Below are positions 44,947 through 52,343 of a stretch of 64,000 bases of DNA, piece by piece (position 1 is the first letter of the stretch; every line of letters begins with the position of its first letter). A model generated the notes under the pieces. The model was not told where the DNA came from. It saw only the letters and a list, made by a program, of their open reading frames with translations, and made no database searches. A program made the translations under genes and the position numbers. This DNA is from Rhodococcus rhodnii (GTDB taxonomy: Bacteria; Actinomycetota; Actinomycetes; Mycobacteriales; Pseudonocardiaceae): contig JOAA01000029.1 in the NCBI GenBank assembly GCA_000720375.1, positions 50,132-114,131 on the forward strand, written 5' to 3'.

Positions 44947-45774
44947 ATGGGCGCGCCGCAACTAGGGAGTCGATACGAGTGGGCTGACCTGCCGCATGAG
45001 TTGATCACCGCCGTCGTCGAACGCACTGGTCCGATCCGTCACGCGGTCTGCTCACCCGAGGGGTACAGCAGTCAACTGGCGGCGACCTTGGACACCGCGA
45101 GCGGCCGGGTTTTCGTCAAAGGCATGCGGCTCGACCACCCGGAACGGTGGACGCAGGACGTCGAGGCCGCCATCGGCCCGTACCTCGCTCCCCTGGCACC
45201 GGGCGTTCGTTGGCGAATCGTCGTGGGCGGCTGGGACCTGATCGGGTTCGACCACATCGCGGGTCGCACCGCCGACTACGGGCCAAGTTCAACCGATCTG
45301 CCGTTGGTCGTCGACGGCATCACGGCGATCGGGCGAATGAGGCGTCCTGCGGGCGTCAAGCTCAAAACTGCCCGGGCGCGCTGGGGCCGGTTCCTTGACG
45401 ACCCGTCTGACGCGGCCGCGTTCGCCGGTGACGCGCTGGTGCATTCGGACATGAACCCCAGCAACTTCCTGCTCACCGACGCCAACGGCGTGCACATGGT
45501 GGATTGGCCGTGGGTGACGCGAGGTGCCGCTTGGCTTGACGCGGCGTGCTGGATTGTGTGGCTTGTCTACAGCGGACACCCGCCGCATGTCGCGGAGCGA
45601 TGGGCGTCCAAAGTGCCGAGTTGGGCGCAGGCAAGTCCAGACGCGATTGACCTTTTCGCGGTCGCGCAGACGCGGTACTGGCAAGCCAAAGTGGACGCAC
45701 ACACCAACCGGATGACGATGGCGTTGCGCCGCGCGGCATCGCGATGGGCGCTGCATCGCGGCATGTGGGCATGA
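44947..45774 (+). CDS. Aminoglycoside phosphotransferase-fold kinase
   Basis: 275 residues with the catalytic loop ALVHSDMNPSNFLL (His-x-Asp-x4-Asn) and the metal-binding Asp in MVDWPWVTRG, the equivalents of the Brenner and DFG motifs of this fold. The N-lobe Lys is probably in RVFVKGMRL. Fold members phosphorylate aminoglycosides, choline, homoserine or other small molecules; the target cannot be read. Stands alone with its own terminator. A resistance role is not supported beyond fold. Confidence 0.8.
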   Translation: MGAPQLGSRYEWADLPHELITAVVERTGPIRHAVCSPEGYSSQLAATLDTASGRVFVKGMRLDHPERWTQDVEAAIGPYLAPLAPGVRWRIVVGGWDLIGFDHIAGRTADYGPSSTDLPLVVDGITAIGRMRRPAGVKLKTARARWGRFLDDPSDAAAFAGDALVHSDMNPSNFLLTDANGVHMVDWPWVTRGAAWLDAACWIVWLVYSGHPPHVAERWASKVPSWAQASPDAIDLFAVAQTRYWQAKVDAHTNRMTMALRRAASRWALHRGMWA

Positions 45775-45775
45775 G

Positions 45776-45811
45776 GAAGCGCGCCCGCCCAAGGGCAGGC
45801 GCGCTTTCTAT
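45776..45811. terminator. Bidirectional terminator
   Basis: AGCGCGCC-C-GCCC (45778-45790) / GGGC-A-GGCGCGCT (45793-45805), then TTCTAT, between convergent genes. Confidence 0.85.
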
Positions 45812-46563
45812 CAGGCCTTGCGCATCCCGCGCATACCGACGAGCAAGCCAAGGACTGCGACGACGACGGCAGCGGCCAGTCCGGCGAGTACCGTTCCCGA
45901 CGCGATGGTGCCGTTGAACAGCAGGCGTTCCGCGTCGACCACATAGGTCAACGGGTTGAACTTGGCCATGGTCTGCAGCCATTCCGGGCCGTTGTCGATC
46001 GGCAGCATCATCCCGGCGAGCAGCAGCAACGGGAACAGCAACGTCTGCTGAACGCCCCAGAACATCCACTCTTGGTCCTTCGACGCCAGCGCCAGGGTGT
46101 ACGACAGCGCACCGAGGCCGACGCAGAAGATCGCCAGGATCACCAGGCCGATCAACGCTCCCGCGACGTTCAGCGTGAACCCGAAGGGAATCGTCGCCAG
46201 CACCAGCAGCACCGTCTGGGCGAGCATCGGCACGATCTCCTTCAACGCCCGCCCGATGATCAACGCGGGCCTGCGCAACGGCGAGACCAGCATCCGCTCG
46301 TGGGAACCGGTCTGCATCTCGTACAGCAGGTTCGCTCCGGTCGAGGACGCGCCGAACAGGCACGACATCACGACGATGCCTGGCACGAACCACTGCAGTG
46401 ACGAGTCCCCGGGTAGCAGAGGTGCGAACAAGGCTAGGAAGAACAGCGGCTGGACCATCGTGAAGATCACCGAGAACGGGTTGCGCAGCACCGGCCGCAA
46501 CTCGCGGGTGAACACCGTGAGGATGTCGGTCACCAGGTTGGTCTTCAGAGTTACCGTGGTCAT
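45811..46563 (-). CDS. ABC-2 permease, DrrB type
   Basis: 250 residues, six membrane helices, with the ABC-2 signature regions RNPFSVIFTMVQPLFFLALF, YEMQTGSHERMLVSPLRRPALIIGR and PLTYVVDAERLLF. Overlaps the ATPase gene by 4 bp (ATGA). Forms an exporter of the daunorubicin DrrAB class; the substrate is unknown. Confidence 0.93.
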   Translation of the reverse strand: MTTVTLKTNLVTDILTVFTRELRPVLRNPFSVIFTMVQPLFFLALFAPLLPGDSSLQWFVPGIVVMSCLFGASSTGANLLYEMQTGSHERMLVSPLRRPALIIGRALKEIVPMLAQTVLLVLATIPFGFTLNVAGALIGLVILAIFCVGLGALSYTLALASKDQEWMFWGVQQTLLFPLLLLAGMMLPIDNGPEWLQTMAKFNPLTYVVDAERLLFNGTIASGTVLAGLAAAVVVAVLGLLVGMRGMRKA

Positions 46564-47549
46564 GCCTTCTTCTCCTTCAGGGAAACGTCTTCGCGCAGGC
46601 TACGGCCGGTCAGGGTGAGGAAAACGTCGTCGAGCGTCGGGCGGGTGACCTCGACGCTGGCCACGTCGATCAACGCGTCGTCAAGGCTGCGCAGCAACTT
46701 CGGCGCGATCTGTGCGCCACCGTCCACTTCGAGCAGTACTTGCGCGCCGGATTGCGTCACCGTCGCGCCTCCGGCGACGCCGAGCACGTGGTGCGTGGTC
46801 ACGCGGCGCGCCTCGTCAGCGTTGTCGAACGTCAGGGTGATGCGGTCGCTGGCGTGCTCGGCCTTGAGCCGCGCAGGGCTGTCGTCGGCGATCACGCGAC
46901 CGTGGTCGATCACGATCACGCGCTCCGCCAGCGAGTCGGCCTCGTCGAGGTAGTGCGTTGTCAGCACGATCGTCGTGCCGTGGTCGGCGCGCAGACGCAC
47001 GATGTGTTCCTGCAGGTTCGCGCGGTTCTGCGGGTCGAGACCGGTGGACGGCTCGTCGAGGAACAGCAGGGTGGGCGCGTGGATCAGGCCCATCGCGATG
47101 TCGAGCCTGCGCCGCTGACCACCGGACAGTTTGGACACCACGCGGCCGGCGACCGCGGTCAGGTCCAACGACTCGATCAGCTCGTCCGCACGAGCGCGTG
47201 CCGCCGAAGCGCTCATGCCGTACGCACGCCCCTGGCTGACCAACTCGTCACGGCCGCGCTGGCTGTGGCCGGCGCCGTTGCCCTGACCGATGTAGCCGAT
47301 CCGGTTACGCACATCGCGCTGCTGCTTGGTGACGTCGAATCCGGCCACCCGGGCGGTGCCCGACGTGGGCGCCAGCAAAGTGGTGAGCATCCGCAGGGTG
47401 GTCGACTTGCCCGCGCCGTTGGGCCCGAGCAGCGCCACCATCTCACCGGTTTCGACGCGCAGGTCGAGCCCCTTGACAGCCTCGACCGTCTCGTTGCGCA
47501 CGGTGAAGTGCCTGGTCAATCCGCTTGTCTCGATCATCGCTTCGGTCAT
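46560..47549 (-). CDS. ABC transporter ATPase, DrrA type
   Basis: 329 residues. Walker A GPNGAGKST, signature LSGGQRRR, Walker B LLFLDEPSTGLDP, H-loop TTHYLDEAD, and the DrrA-specific C-terminal domain ending in RPTLDDVFLTLTGRSLRED. ATG at 47547-47549 is preferred: TAACGT lies 7 nt upstream as a possible -10 for a leaderless transcript; an ATG seven codons upstream has no ribosome-binding site either. Divergent from the WYL regulator. Confidence 0.93.
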   Translation of the reverse strand: MTEAMIETSGLTRHFTVRNETVEAVKGLDLRVETGEMVALLGPNGAGKSTTLRMLTTLLAPTSGTARVAGFDVTKQQRDVRNRIGYIGQGNGAGHSQRGRDELVSQGRAYGMSASAARARADELIESLDLTAVAGRVVSKLSGGQRRRLDIAMGLIHAPTLLFLDEPSTGLDPQNRANLQEHIVRLRADHGTTIVLTTHYLDEADSLAERVIVIDHGRVIADDSPARLKAEHASDRITLTFDNADEARRVTTHHVLGVAGGATVTQSGAQVLLEVDGGAQIAPKLLRSLDDALIDVASVEVTRPTLDDVFLTLTGRSLREDVSLKEKKA

Positions 47550-47573
47550 GAGAACAACGTTAGAATCCATTCA

Positions 47574-47588
47574 GGTCAGTTTCTGACC
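47574..47588. promoter_or_regulatory. Candidate operator between drrA-type and WYL genes
   Basis: Perfect dyad GGTCAG-TTT-CTGACC in the 62-bp divergent gap, flanked by near-repeats GAATCCATT (47563-47571) and GAATCCATG (47606-47614). Best explained as the binding site of the WYL regulator. Confidence 0.6.
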
Positions 47589-47611
47589 GCAACGGATGGG
47601 AATCTGAATCC

Positions 47612-48577
47612 ATGGCGAACACAAGTGCACGGATGCTGCGACTGCTGTCCCTGTTGCAGACCCATCGGTTCTGGCCGGGCAGCGAACTGGCTGACCGGCT
47701 CGAGGTCAGCCAACGAACACTCAGACGCGACGTCGACCGGCTGCGGGAACTGGGTTACCCGGTCGACGCGAACCGGGGCGTCGCGGGTGGATACCAACTG
47801 CAGTCGGGCGCGGCCATGCCGCCGTTGCTGCTCGACGACGAAGAAGCAGTCGCGATCGCCGTCGGATTGCGAACGGCCGCGGGCGGCGCGGTCGACGGCA
47901 TCGAAGAGACGTCGATGCGCGCGCTGACGAAGGTCATCCAGGTGATGCCGCCACGGTTGCGGCGCCGAGTAGAGGCGCTGCGCAGCTATACCGTGCCGAC
48001 GTTCTGGGGCGGTACGACCACCAACGCGACGGTCGACGCGATGTCGTTGACGGTGATCGCATCGTCGTGCCGTGACGACGAACGGCTTCGCTTCGGCTAC
48101 AAGACCTATGACGGCGACGAGTCGAAACGACACGTCGAGCCGCACCGGCTGGTCTCGCTGGGACGCCGCTGGTACCTCGTCGCATGGGACGTCGAACGGC
48201 ATGACTGGCGCACGTTCCGTGCCGACCGGATGGTCGACCCGAAGCCGACCGGCGCGCGGTTCCGGCAGCGCGACCTGCCTGGCGGTGACGCGGGCGCGTT
48301 CGTCCGTGACCGGTTGAACCAACGGCCGACGCAGTACGAGGCGATCATGGAGATCAAGGCCCCGGCGAAGAAGGTCAAAGAACAGGTGGCGCATTGGGGC
48401 ACGGTCGAGCCGATCACCGACGAGACCTGCCGCCTGACCATGAAAGTCGATTCGTTCGAGTGGCCTGCGATGGTCGTCGGCGTCATCGGCGCCGAGTTCA
48501 CCGTCGTCGGGCCGCCGGAACTGAAGGACTACATCCGCGAAATGGGGAAGGTGCTGCTGCGCTCGACCGAGGACTGA
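47612..48577 (+). CDS. WYL-domain transcriptional regulator
   Basis: 321 residues. N-terminal HTH (RMLRLLSLLQTHRFWPGSEL, VSQRTLRRDVDRLRELGYPV), central WYL domain (RFGYKTYDGDESKRHVEPHRLVSL then RRWYLVAWD) and a C-terminal WCX region. WYL proteins sense nucleic acids or small ligands; several control transporters or DNA-damage genes. Divergent from the DrrAB-type exporter with a dyad in between, so it probably regulates that exporter. Confidence 0.92.
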   Translation: MANTSARMLRLLSLLQTHRFWPGSELADRLEVSQRTLRRDVDRLRELGYPVDANRGVAGGYQLQSGAAMPPLLLDDEEAVAIAVGLRTAAGGAVDGIEETSMRALTKVIQVMPPRLRRRVEALRSYTVPTFWGGTTTNATVDAMSLTVIASSCRDDERLRFGYKTYDGDESKRHVEPHRLVSLGRRWYLVAWDVERHDWRTFRADRMVDPKPTGARFRQRDLPGGDAGAFVRDRLNQRPTQYEAIMEIKAPAKKVKEQVAHWGTVEPITDETCRLTMKVDSFEWPAMVVGVIGAEFTVVGPPELKDYIREMGKVLLRSTED

Positions 48578-48749
48578 GCAGCGTTACCGATCTGCGCTGT
48601 CTGTTTTCACACATCGTTATTTTTTGAATTTCCCGCAGAGCAGTGGGTAGCGTGTCGGCGCCTGGCATCGAGGCCGGCACGTCACTGTCACAGACCGGGC
48701 GGTCCATCCGCTGGGGGCGAGTCCGTCCGGCCTTCGAAAGGGAATTGTC
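48578..48749. other. Intergenic region upstream of MFS gene
   Basis: 172 bp. An AT-rich stretch at 48602-48632 (TTTTCACACATCGTTATTTT) is probably promoter DNA. No riboswitch or gene recognised. Confidence 0.4.
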
Positions 48750-49997
48750 TTGCGGCGCACCATGCCGCCGATGTTTCGCGCGCTCGCGCACCACAACTAT
48801 CGGCTTTGGGCCGGCGCCGATCTCGTGTCGGTCACCGGCACGTGGATGCAGGTCCTCGGTCTGAACTGGGTGGTGCTGGCGCAGACCGGCTCCGCGACCG
48901 CGGTCGGACTGTCGGTGATGACCACCGCGCTGCCCGCGATCGTGCTGGGGCCGTGGGCCGGGGCGGTGGCCGACCGGATCGATCCGCGCCGGGTGATCGT
49001 CGCCGGACACGTTGGCCACGCCGCGCTCGCGTTGATCCTCGCGTTGGTTGTGGCCACCGACGCGCCGGTGGCGGTGATCTACCCGCTGACCGTGCTGTCC
49101 GGATTGATCAGCGTGTTCGAAGGACCGGCACTGGGTCGCTTCGGTGCCATGGTGGTTCCGCGGGAACATCTCGGCAACGCCTTGGCACTGGGCTCGTTGA
49201 TCAACTCCACCGGTCGTGTGCTGGGGATGAGTGCGGCCGGGCTGCTGGCCGCCACGGCTGGCGAGCCGACGTTGTTCCTGATCAACGCGGTCAGCTTTGG
49301 GGCGGTGCTGCTGGCCATCGCGTTGATGCGACCGGTCGAGTTGCACCCGTTGACCACGAGCACACCGGATCGGGCGGGCATCCGCGCTGGGTTGCGATAC
49401 CTGAGCCGGCGTCGCACGTTGCTGACACTGCTCGCGCTCGGTTTCGTGCTGTCCGGGCTGGGGCGCAACTATCAGGTGACCATGGCAGCCATGGCCGATG
49501 GCCCGCTGGGCTCGGGGGCGACCGGTTACGGCGTGCTCTCCGCGGTATTCGCGGTCGGGACTGTCCTCGGCGGACTGATCGCGGCCCGTCTGCGTGAGCT
49601 GACGTTGCCGTTGTTGTTCGGCGCGGCCGCGATCACCAGTTGCCTGCAGGCATTGAGCGGGCTGAGTAGCAGCCTGATCGTCTTCGCGGCGATGATCCTG
49701 CCGATCGCGGCCGGCGCGGTCCTGATCGACACGGTCAGCAGCACGCGTCTGCAATTGGACTCCGCCGGGGACATGCGTGGCCGGGTCCTGGCGGCGCAGA
49801 ACGTCGTCGCGGCTGCCGCGGGCGCGGTCGGCGCACCGCTGCTCGGCTGGTTGTGCGAACACCTCAGTCCTGGGATGGCGCTGGTGGTGGGCGGTTCGGT
49901 CACATTGGCCGCAACGCTGCTGGCCATCTCGGCGAGCAGGCGCGCCCCGGACACGATCCCGGTCGATGAGCCCGCATTGGCCACTGCTCGGGCCTAG
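48750..49997 (+). CDS. MFS exporter, DHA3 (EntS/drug-efflux) type
   Basis: 415 residues, about 12 membrane helices. Opens FRALAHHNYRLWAGADLVSVTGTWMQ, a standard start for this subfamily, with GPWAGAVADRIDPRRVIV as motif A. The TTG at 48750 follows GAAAGGGA at good spacing; ATG codons at residues 5 and 8 are alternatives. Likely exports a siderophore or hydrophobic compound; the substrate is unknown. Nine bp separate it from dinB. Confidence 0.9.
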   Translation: MRRTMPPMFRALAHHNYRLWAGADLVSVTGTWMQVLGLNWVVLAQTGSATAVGLSVMTTALPAIVLGPWAGAVADRIDPRRVIVAGHVGHAALALILALVVATDAPVAVIYPLTVLSGLISVFEGPALGRFGAMVVPREHLGNALALGSLINSTGRVLGMSAAGLLAATAGEPTLFLINAVSFGAVLLAIALMRPVELHPLTTSTPDRAGIRAGLRYLSRRRTLLTLLALGFVLSGLGRNYQVTMAAMADGPLGSGATGYGVLSAVFAVGTVLGGLIAARLRELTLPLLFGAAAITSCLQALSGLSSSLIVFAAMILPIAAGAVLIDTVSSTRLQLDSAGDMRGRVLAAQNVVAAAAGAVGAPLLGWLCEHLSPGMALVVGGSVTLAATLLAISASRRAPDTIPVDEPALATARA

Positions 49998-50006
49998 CCT
50001 GAACGC

Positions 50007-51032
50007 ATGGATTGGGTGCTGCACGTCGATCTCGACCAGTTCCTCGCGGCGGTCGAGATCGCACGGCACCCTGAGCTGAAGGGCAAGCCGGTCGTGGTCG
50101 GCGGGGCGGGCGACCCGACGCAGCGCGGAGTCGTGGCCACGGCGTCGTACGAGGCCCGGGCGTTCGGCGTGCATTCGGGCATGCCGTTGCGGACGGCCGC
50201 GAAGAAGTGCCCGGACGCGATCTTCCTGCCCAGTGACGCACCGGCGTACGAAGAAGTGTCCGAACGCGTGATGGCAACTTTGCGCGAGTTCCCGGTGGTC
50301 GTCGAGGTCATCGGCTGGGACGAGGCGTTCGTCGGCGCGCACACCGACGACCCGGAAGCACTGGCCGCCGACATCCAGGAAGCCGTGTCGGCGAAGACCG
50401 GGATGTCGTGTTCGGTGGGCATCGGGGACAACAAGCTGCGCGCGAAAATCGCCACCGGGTTCGCCAAACCCGCCGGCGTTTACCGGCTGACCAGGGACAA
50501 CTGGGTCGCCGTGATGGCCAAGCGGCCGGTGGACGCGCTCTGGGGCATCGGTCCGAAAACGACGAAGAAGCTGCTCGAACTGGGATTGGAAACGGTCGAA
50601 CAGCTGGCGCGCTCGGATCCCGCAGCGCTGGCCGAGCGGTTCGGCCCGAACATGGGGCCGTGGTACCGGACGCTCGCGTTGGGCGCCGGTGACCCGAACG
50701 TCGAAGCAACTCCGTATGTGGCCAAGTCGCGCAGCCGCGAGGTGACGTTCCAGGAGAACATCAGCGACCATTCAGATATCAGATCTGAAATATCCAATCT
50801 GGCGAAGCGGGTCGCTCAGGACGTCGCGGACGAAGGCCGTCCGGCGGCGCGTGTCGCGGTGAAGGTCAGGTTCGCGCCGTTCTTGACGTACACGCGTAGC
50901 ATCACGCTGCCGTCACCGAGCGACGACCCGGCGGAGATCGAACGCGCGGCGCTGGAAGTGCTCGGCTTGTTCGAGCTGAGGAAGCCGGTGCGGTTGCTCG
51001 GGGTGCGGGCCGAGTTCCCGGTCACCGAATGA
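50007..51032 (+). CDS. dinB: Y-family DNA polymerase IV, DinB2-like (leucine steric gate)
   Basis: 341 residues: palm/fingers with catalytic Asp8 and the acidic pair in GWDEAFVG, thumb with two helix-hairpin-helices (GIGPKTTKKLLELGL) and little finger. HVDLDQFLAAVE places Leu13 where most DinB proteins have the Phe/Tyr steric gate that excludes ribonucleotides. In mycobacterial DinB2 a Leu at this site allows efficient ribonucleotide incorporation, so the same is expected here. No beta-clamp motif is obvious at the C-terminus. Contains one AT-rich island. Confidence 0.93.
   Translation: MDWVLHVDLDQFLAAVEIARHPELKGKPVVVGGAGDPTQRGVVATASYEARAFGVHSGMPLRTAAKKCPDAIFLPSDAPAYEEVSERVMATLREFPVVVEVIGWDEAFVGAHTDDPEALAADIQEAVSAKTGMSCSVGIGDNKLRAKIATGFAKPAGVYRLTRDNWVAVMAKRPVDALWGIGPKTTKKLLELGLETVEQLARSDPAALAERFGPNMGPWYRTLALGAGDPNVEATPYVAKSRSREVTFQENISDHSDIRSEISNLAKRVAQDVADEGRPAARVAVKVRFAPFLTYTRSITLPSPSDDPAEIERAALEVLGLFELRKPVRLLGVRAEFPVTE
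50771..50800. repeat. AT-rich micro-island in dinB
   Basis: TTCAGATATCAGATCTGAAA followed by TATCCAATCT. Encodes SDIRSEISN (tca gat atc aga tct gaa ata tcc aat) in the little-finger linker: rare AGA, TCT and ATA in a run of nine codons. Confidence 0.75.
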
Positions 51033-51035
51033 ACG

Positions 51036-51614
51036 TCACCGACCGAGGACCGTGTTCATCAACGTCATCGTCGTCTCGGCCGGGCCAAGGGTCTGCAGGG
51101 TCTCCGGCAGCACGATGAAGCTGAACAGGGTTCCCACGTAGATCACTCGCAGCAAGTGGATCTGCACGTCGGTGGGCTCCACCCCGTCGGCCTTGTGTGC
51201 CTCGTGCACCAGTTGCACGCCCGAGGTGAACGTCTCGACCAGGGTGGCGTGCAACTCGGGTCGCCTGGTTCCTTCGAGCAGCAACTCCATCATCGCGCGG
51301 TACCGGTCCTTGTGGACGGTCACTGATTCGTCGAGGACCTGCGCGAGGATCTCCATCAATGCGGTGCGGTCCAGTTCGCCTTCACGCTTGGCGCGCAACT
51401 CGCCGATCCACTCGAAGTGCAAGTGGACGATGCGCTTCACGGTCGCTTCAAGCAATGCGTCGCGCGACCGGAAATAGTTCGATGTCGTGCCCCGGGGCAC
51501 CGCGGCGGTTTCGTCGACCGATCGGTGCGACAGCCCATGGCTGCCTTCGCTTGCGACGATCGCGATGGCGGCGTCCGCGAGGGCGTCGCGGCGTTGCTGG
51601 TTGACCGGTGGCAC
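51036..51614 (-). CDS. TetR-family transcriptional regulator
   Basis: 192 residues. HTH at about 8-55: RRDALADAAIAIVASEGSHG, then LSHRSVDETAAVPRGTTSNYF. Long helical C-terminal ligand domain. Convergent with dinB (3-bp gap). No clear operator dyad in the 36-bp gap upstream; target unknown. Confidence 0.9.
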   Translation of the reverse strand: MPPVNQQRRDALADAAIAIVASEGSHGLSHRSVDETAAVPRGTTSNYFRSRDALLEATVKRIVHLHFEWIGELRAKREGELDRTALMEILAQVLDESVTVHKDRYRAMMELLLEGTRRPELHATLVETFTSGVQLVHEAHKADGVEPTDVQIHLLRVIYVGTLFSFIVLPETLQTLGPAETTMTLMNTVLGR

Positions 51615-51650
51615 GGCGGTACCTCCCTGGACGGCTCCGGGAGGGCGAGT

Positions 51651-52010
51651 CTAATTGTCCGTTGTCCGTTGACTGTCTTCCGCGGCGCGCCGTTCGCGCT
51701 TGCCTCGCGCCAGTTCGGTGCCGAGCGCGTCGAGGCGTTGCGTCCAGAACCGGCGGTAGCGGTCCAGCCAGACGTCGATCTGCTTCAGCGGTTCCGGATC
51801 GACCGAGTACAGCCGTCGAGTGCCGTCCGGCCGGACGGTCGCGAACCCGTTGTCCCGGAGCACCCGCAGGTGTTGGGAGACCCCCGGTTGGGAGATGCCG
51901 AACTCCTCCTGCACGACCGCGCTGATCTCGCCGGCGGCCCGTTCCCCGTCGGCGAGCAGCTCGAGGATCCGGCGCCGGACCGGGTCACCGAGCACATCGA
52001 ACGCATGCAT
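51651..52010 (-). CDS. ArsR-family transcriptional regulator
   Basis: 119 residues from the ATG at 52008-52010. Winged helix: HAFDVLGDPVRRRILELLADGE, FGISQPGVSQHLRVLRDNGFA. No metal-binding Cys motif (ELCVC) in the recognition helix, so it is of the non-metal autorepressor type found before many actinomycete genes. A promoter 7 nt upstream of the ATG predicts a leaderless transcript. Same strand as the TetR gene. Confidence 0.9.
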   Translation of the reverse strand: MHAFDVLGDPVRRRILELLADGERAAGEISAVVQEEFGISQPGVSQHLRVLRDNGFATVRPDGTRRLYSVDPEPLKQIDVWLDRYRRFWTQRLDALGTELARGKRERRAAEDSQRTTDN

Positions 52011-52017
52011 ACCGTCA

Positions 52018-52047
52018 ATTAAAACGACCCACACTTATATAAGTCAA
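52018..52047 (-). promoter_or_regulatory. Promoter and operator of the ArsR gene
   Basis: Read leftward: -35 TTGACT (52047-52042), 18-nt spacer, -10 TTTAAT (52023-52018), then 7 nt to the A of the ATG. The perfect palindrome ACTTATATAAGT (52033-52044) overlaps the -35 element, the usual place for ArsR autorepression. Confidence 0.65.
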
Positions 52048-52079
52048 AGCCTATTAGCTTTCGTGGGATTGACCCGATG

Positions 52080-52093
52080 ACCGACCGGTCGGT
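52080..52093. promoter_or_regulatory. Palindrome ACCGACCGGTCGGT
   Basis: Perfect 14-bp dyad of the kind often bound by TetR proteins. The same 14 bp form the centre of the 34-bp palindrome at 42413-42446. Confidence 0.4.
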
Positions 52094-52210
52094 AGGCCCA
52101 CCGCAACGCGCCACGAGGTCACCATCGGAAAGTTTTTATGCGTCGAAAACAAGCCTTCTAGCTGCTACTTCGCAGGGGCTGGCCGAAACAAGCCACCGCA
52201 GATCGCCGAC

Positions 52211-52230
52211 GATCGGATACGATCACATCT
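52211..52230. repeat. AT-rich micro-island upstream of GH95 gene
   Basis: GATCGGATACGATCACATCT; reverse strand contains GATCGTATCCGATC. Confidence 0.6.
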
Positions 52231-52294
52231 GTCCAGTTCGGGGCGAAGAGTTACGACGTTTGACCGTTGACGGCCCGCTCAGCGCGGTGACATC

Positions 52295-52334
52295 ATCCGA
52301 TCCATATCGTATCTGATATCCGATATCTGATTGG
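52295..52334. repeat. Longest AT-rich micro-island, directly upstream of GH95 gene
   Basis: Reads ATCCGATCCATATCGTATCT then GATATCCGATATCTGATTGG: GATATC occurs twice and the TATCGTATCTGAT core once, ending 9 bp before the ATG, where a ribosome-binding site would be expected. Confidence 0.75.
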
Positions 52335-52343
52335 GGTTGTTCG

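Larger units (their letters stand above)
52045..52343. other. Intergenic region upstream of GH95 gene
   Basis: About 300 bp without a supported gene. Holds the palindrome ACCGACCGGTCGGT (52080-52093) and two AT-rich islands (52211-52230, 52295-52334). Confidence 0.5.

Noticed and set aside
44947..45774. Aminoglycoside resistance gene
   Set aside because: Only the kinase fold is evident; the fold is shared by many non-resistance kinases.
52077..52316. 79-codon rightward open frame before the GH95 gene
   Set aside because: No ribosome-binding site, no family, and it is composed of the palindrome and AT-rich islands.
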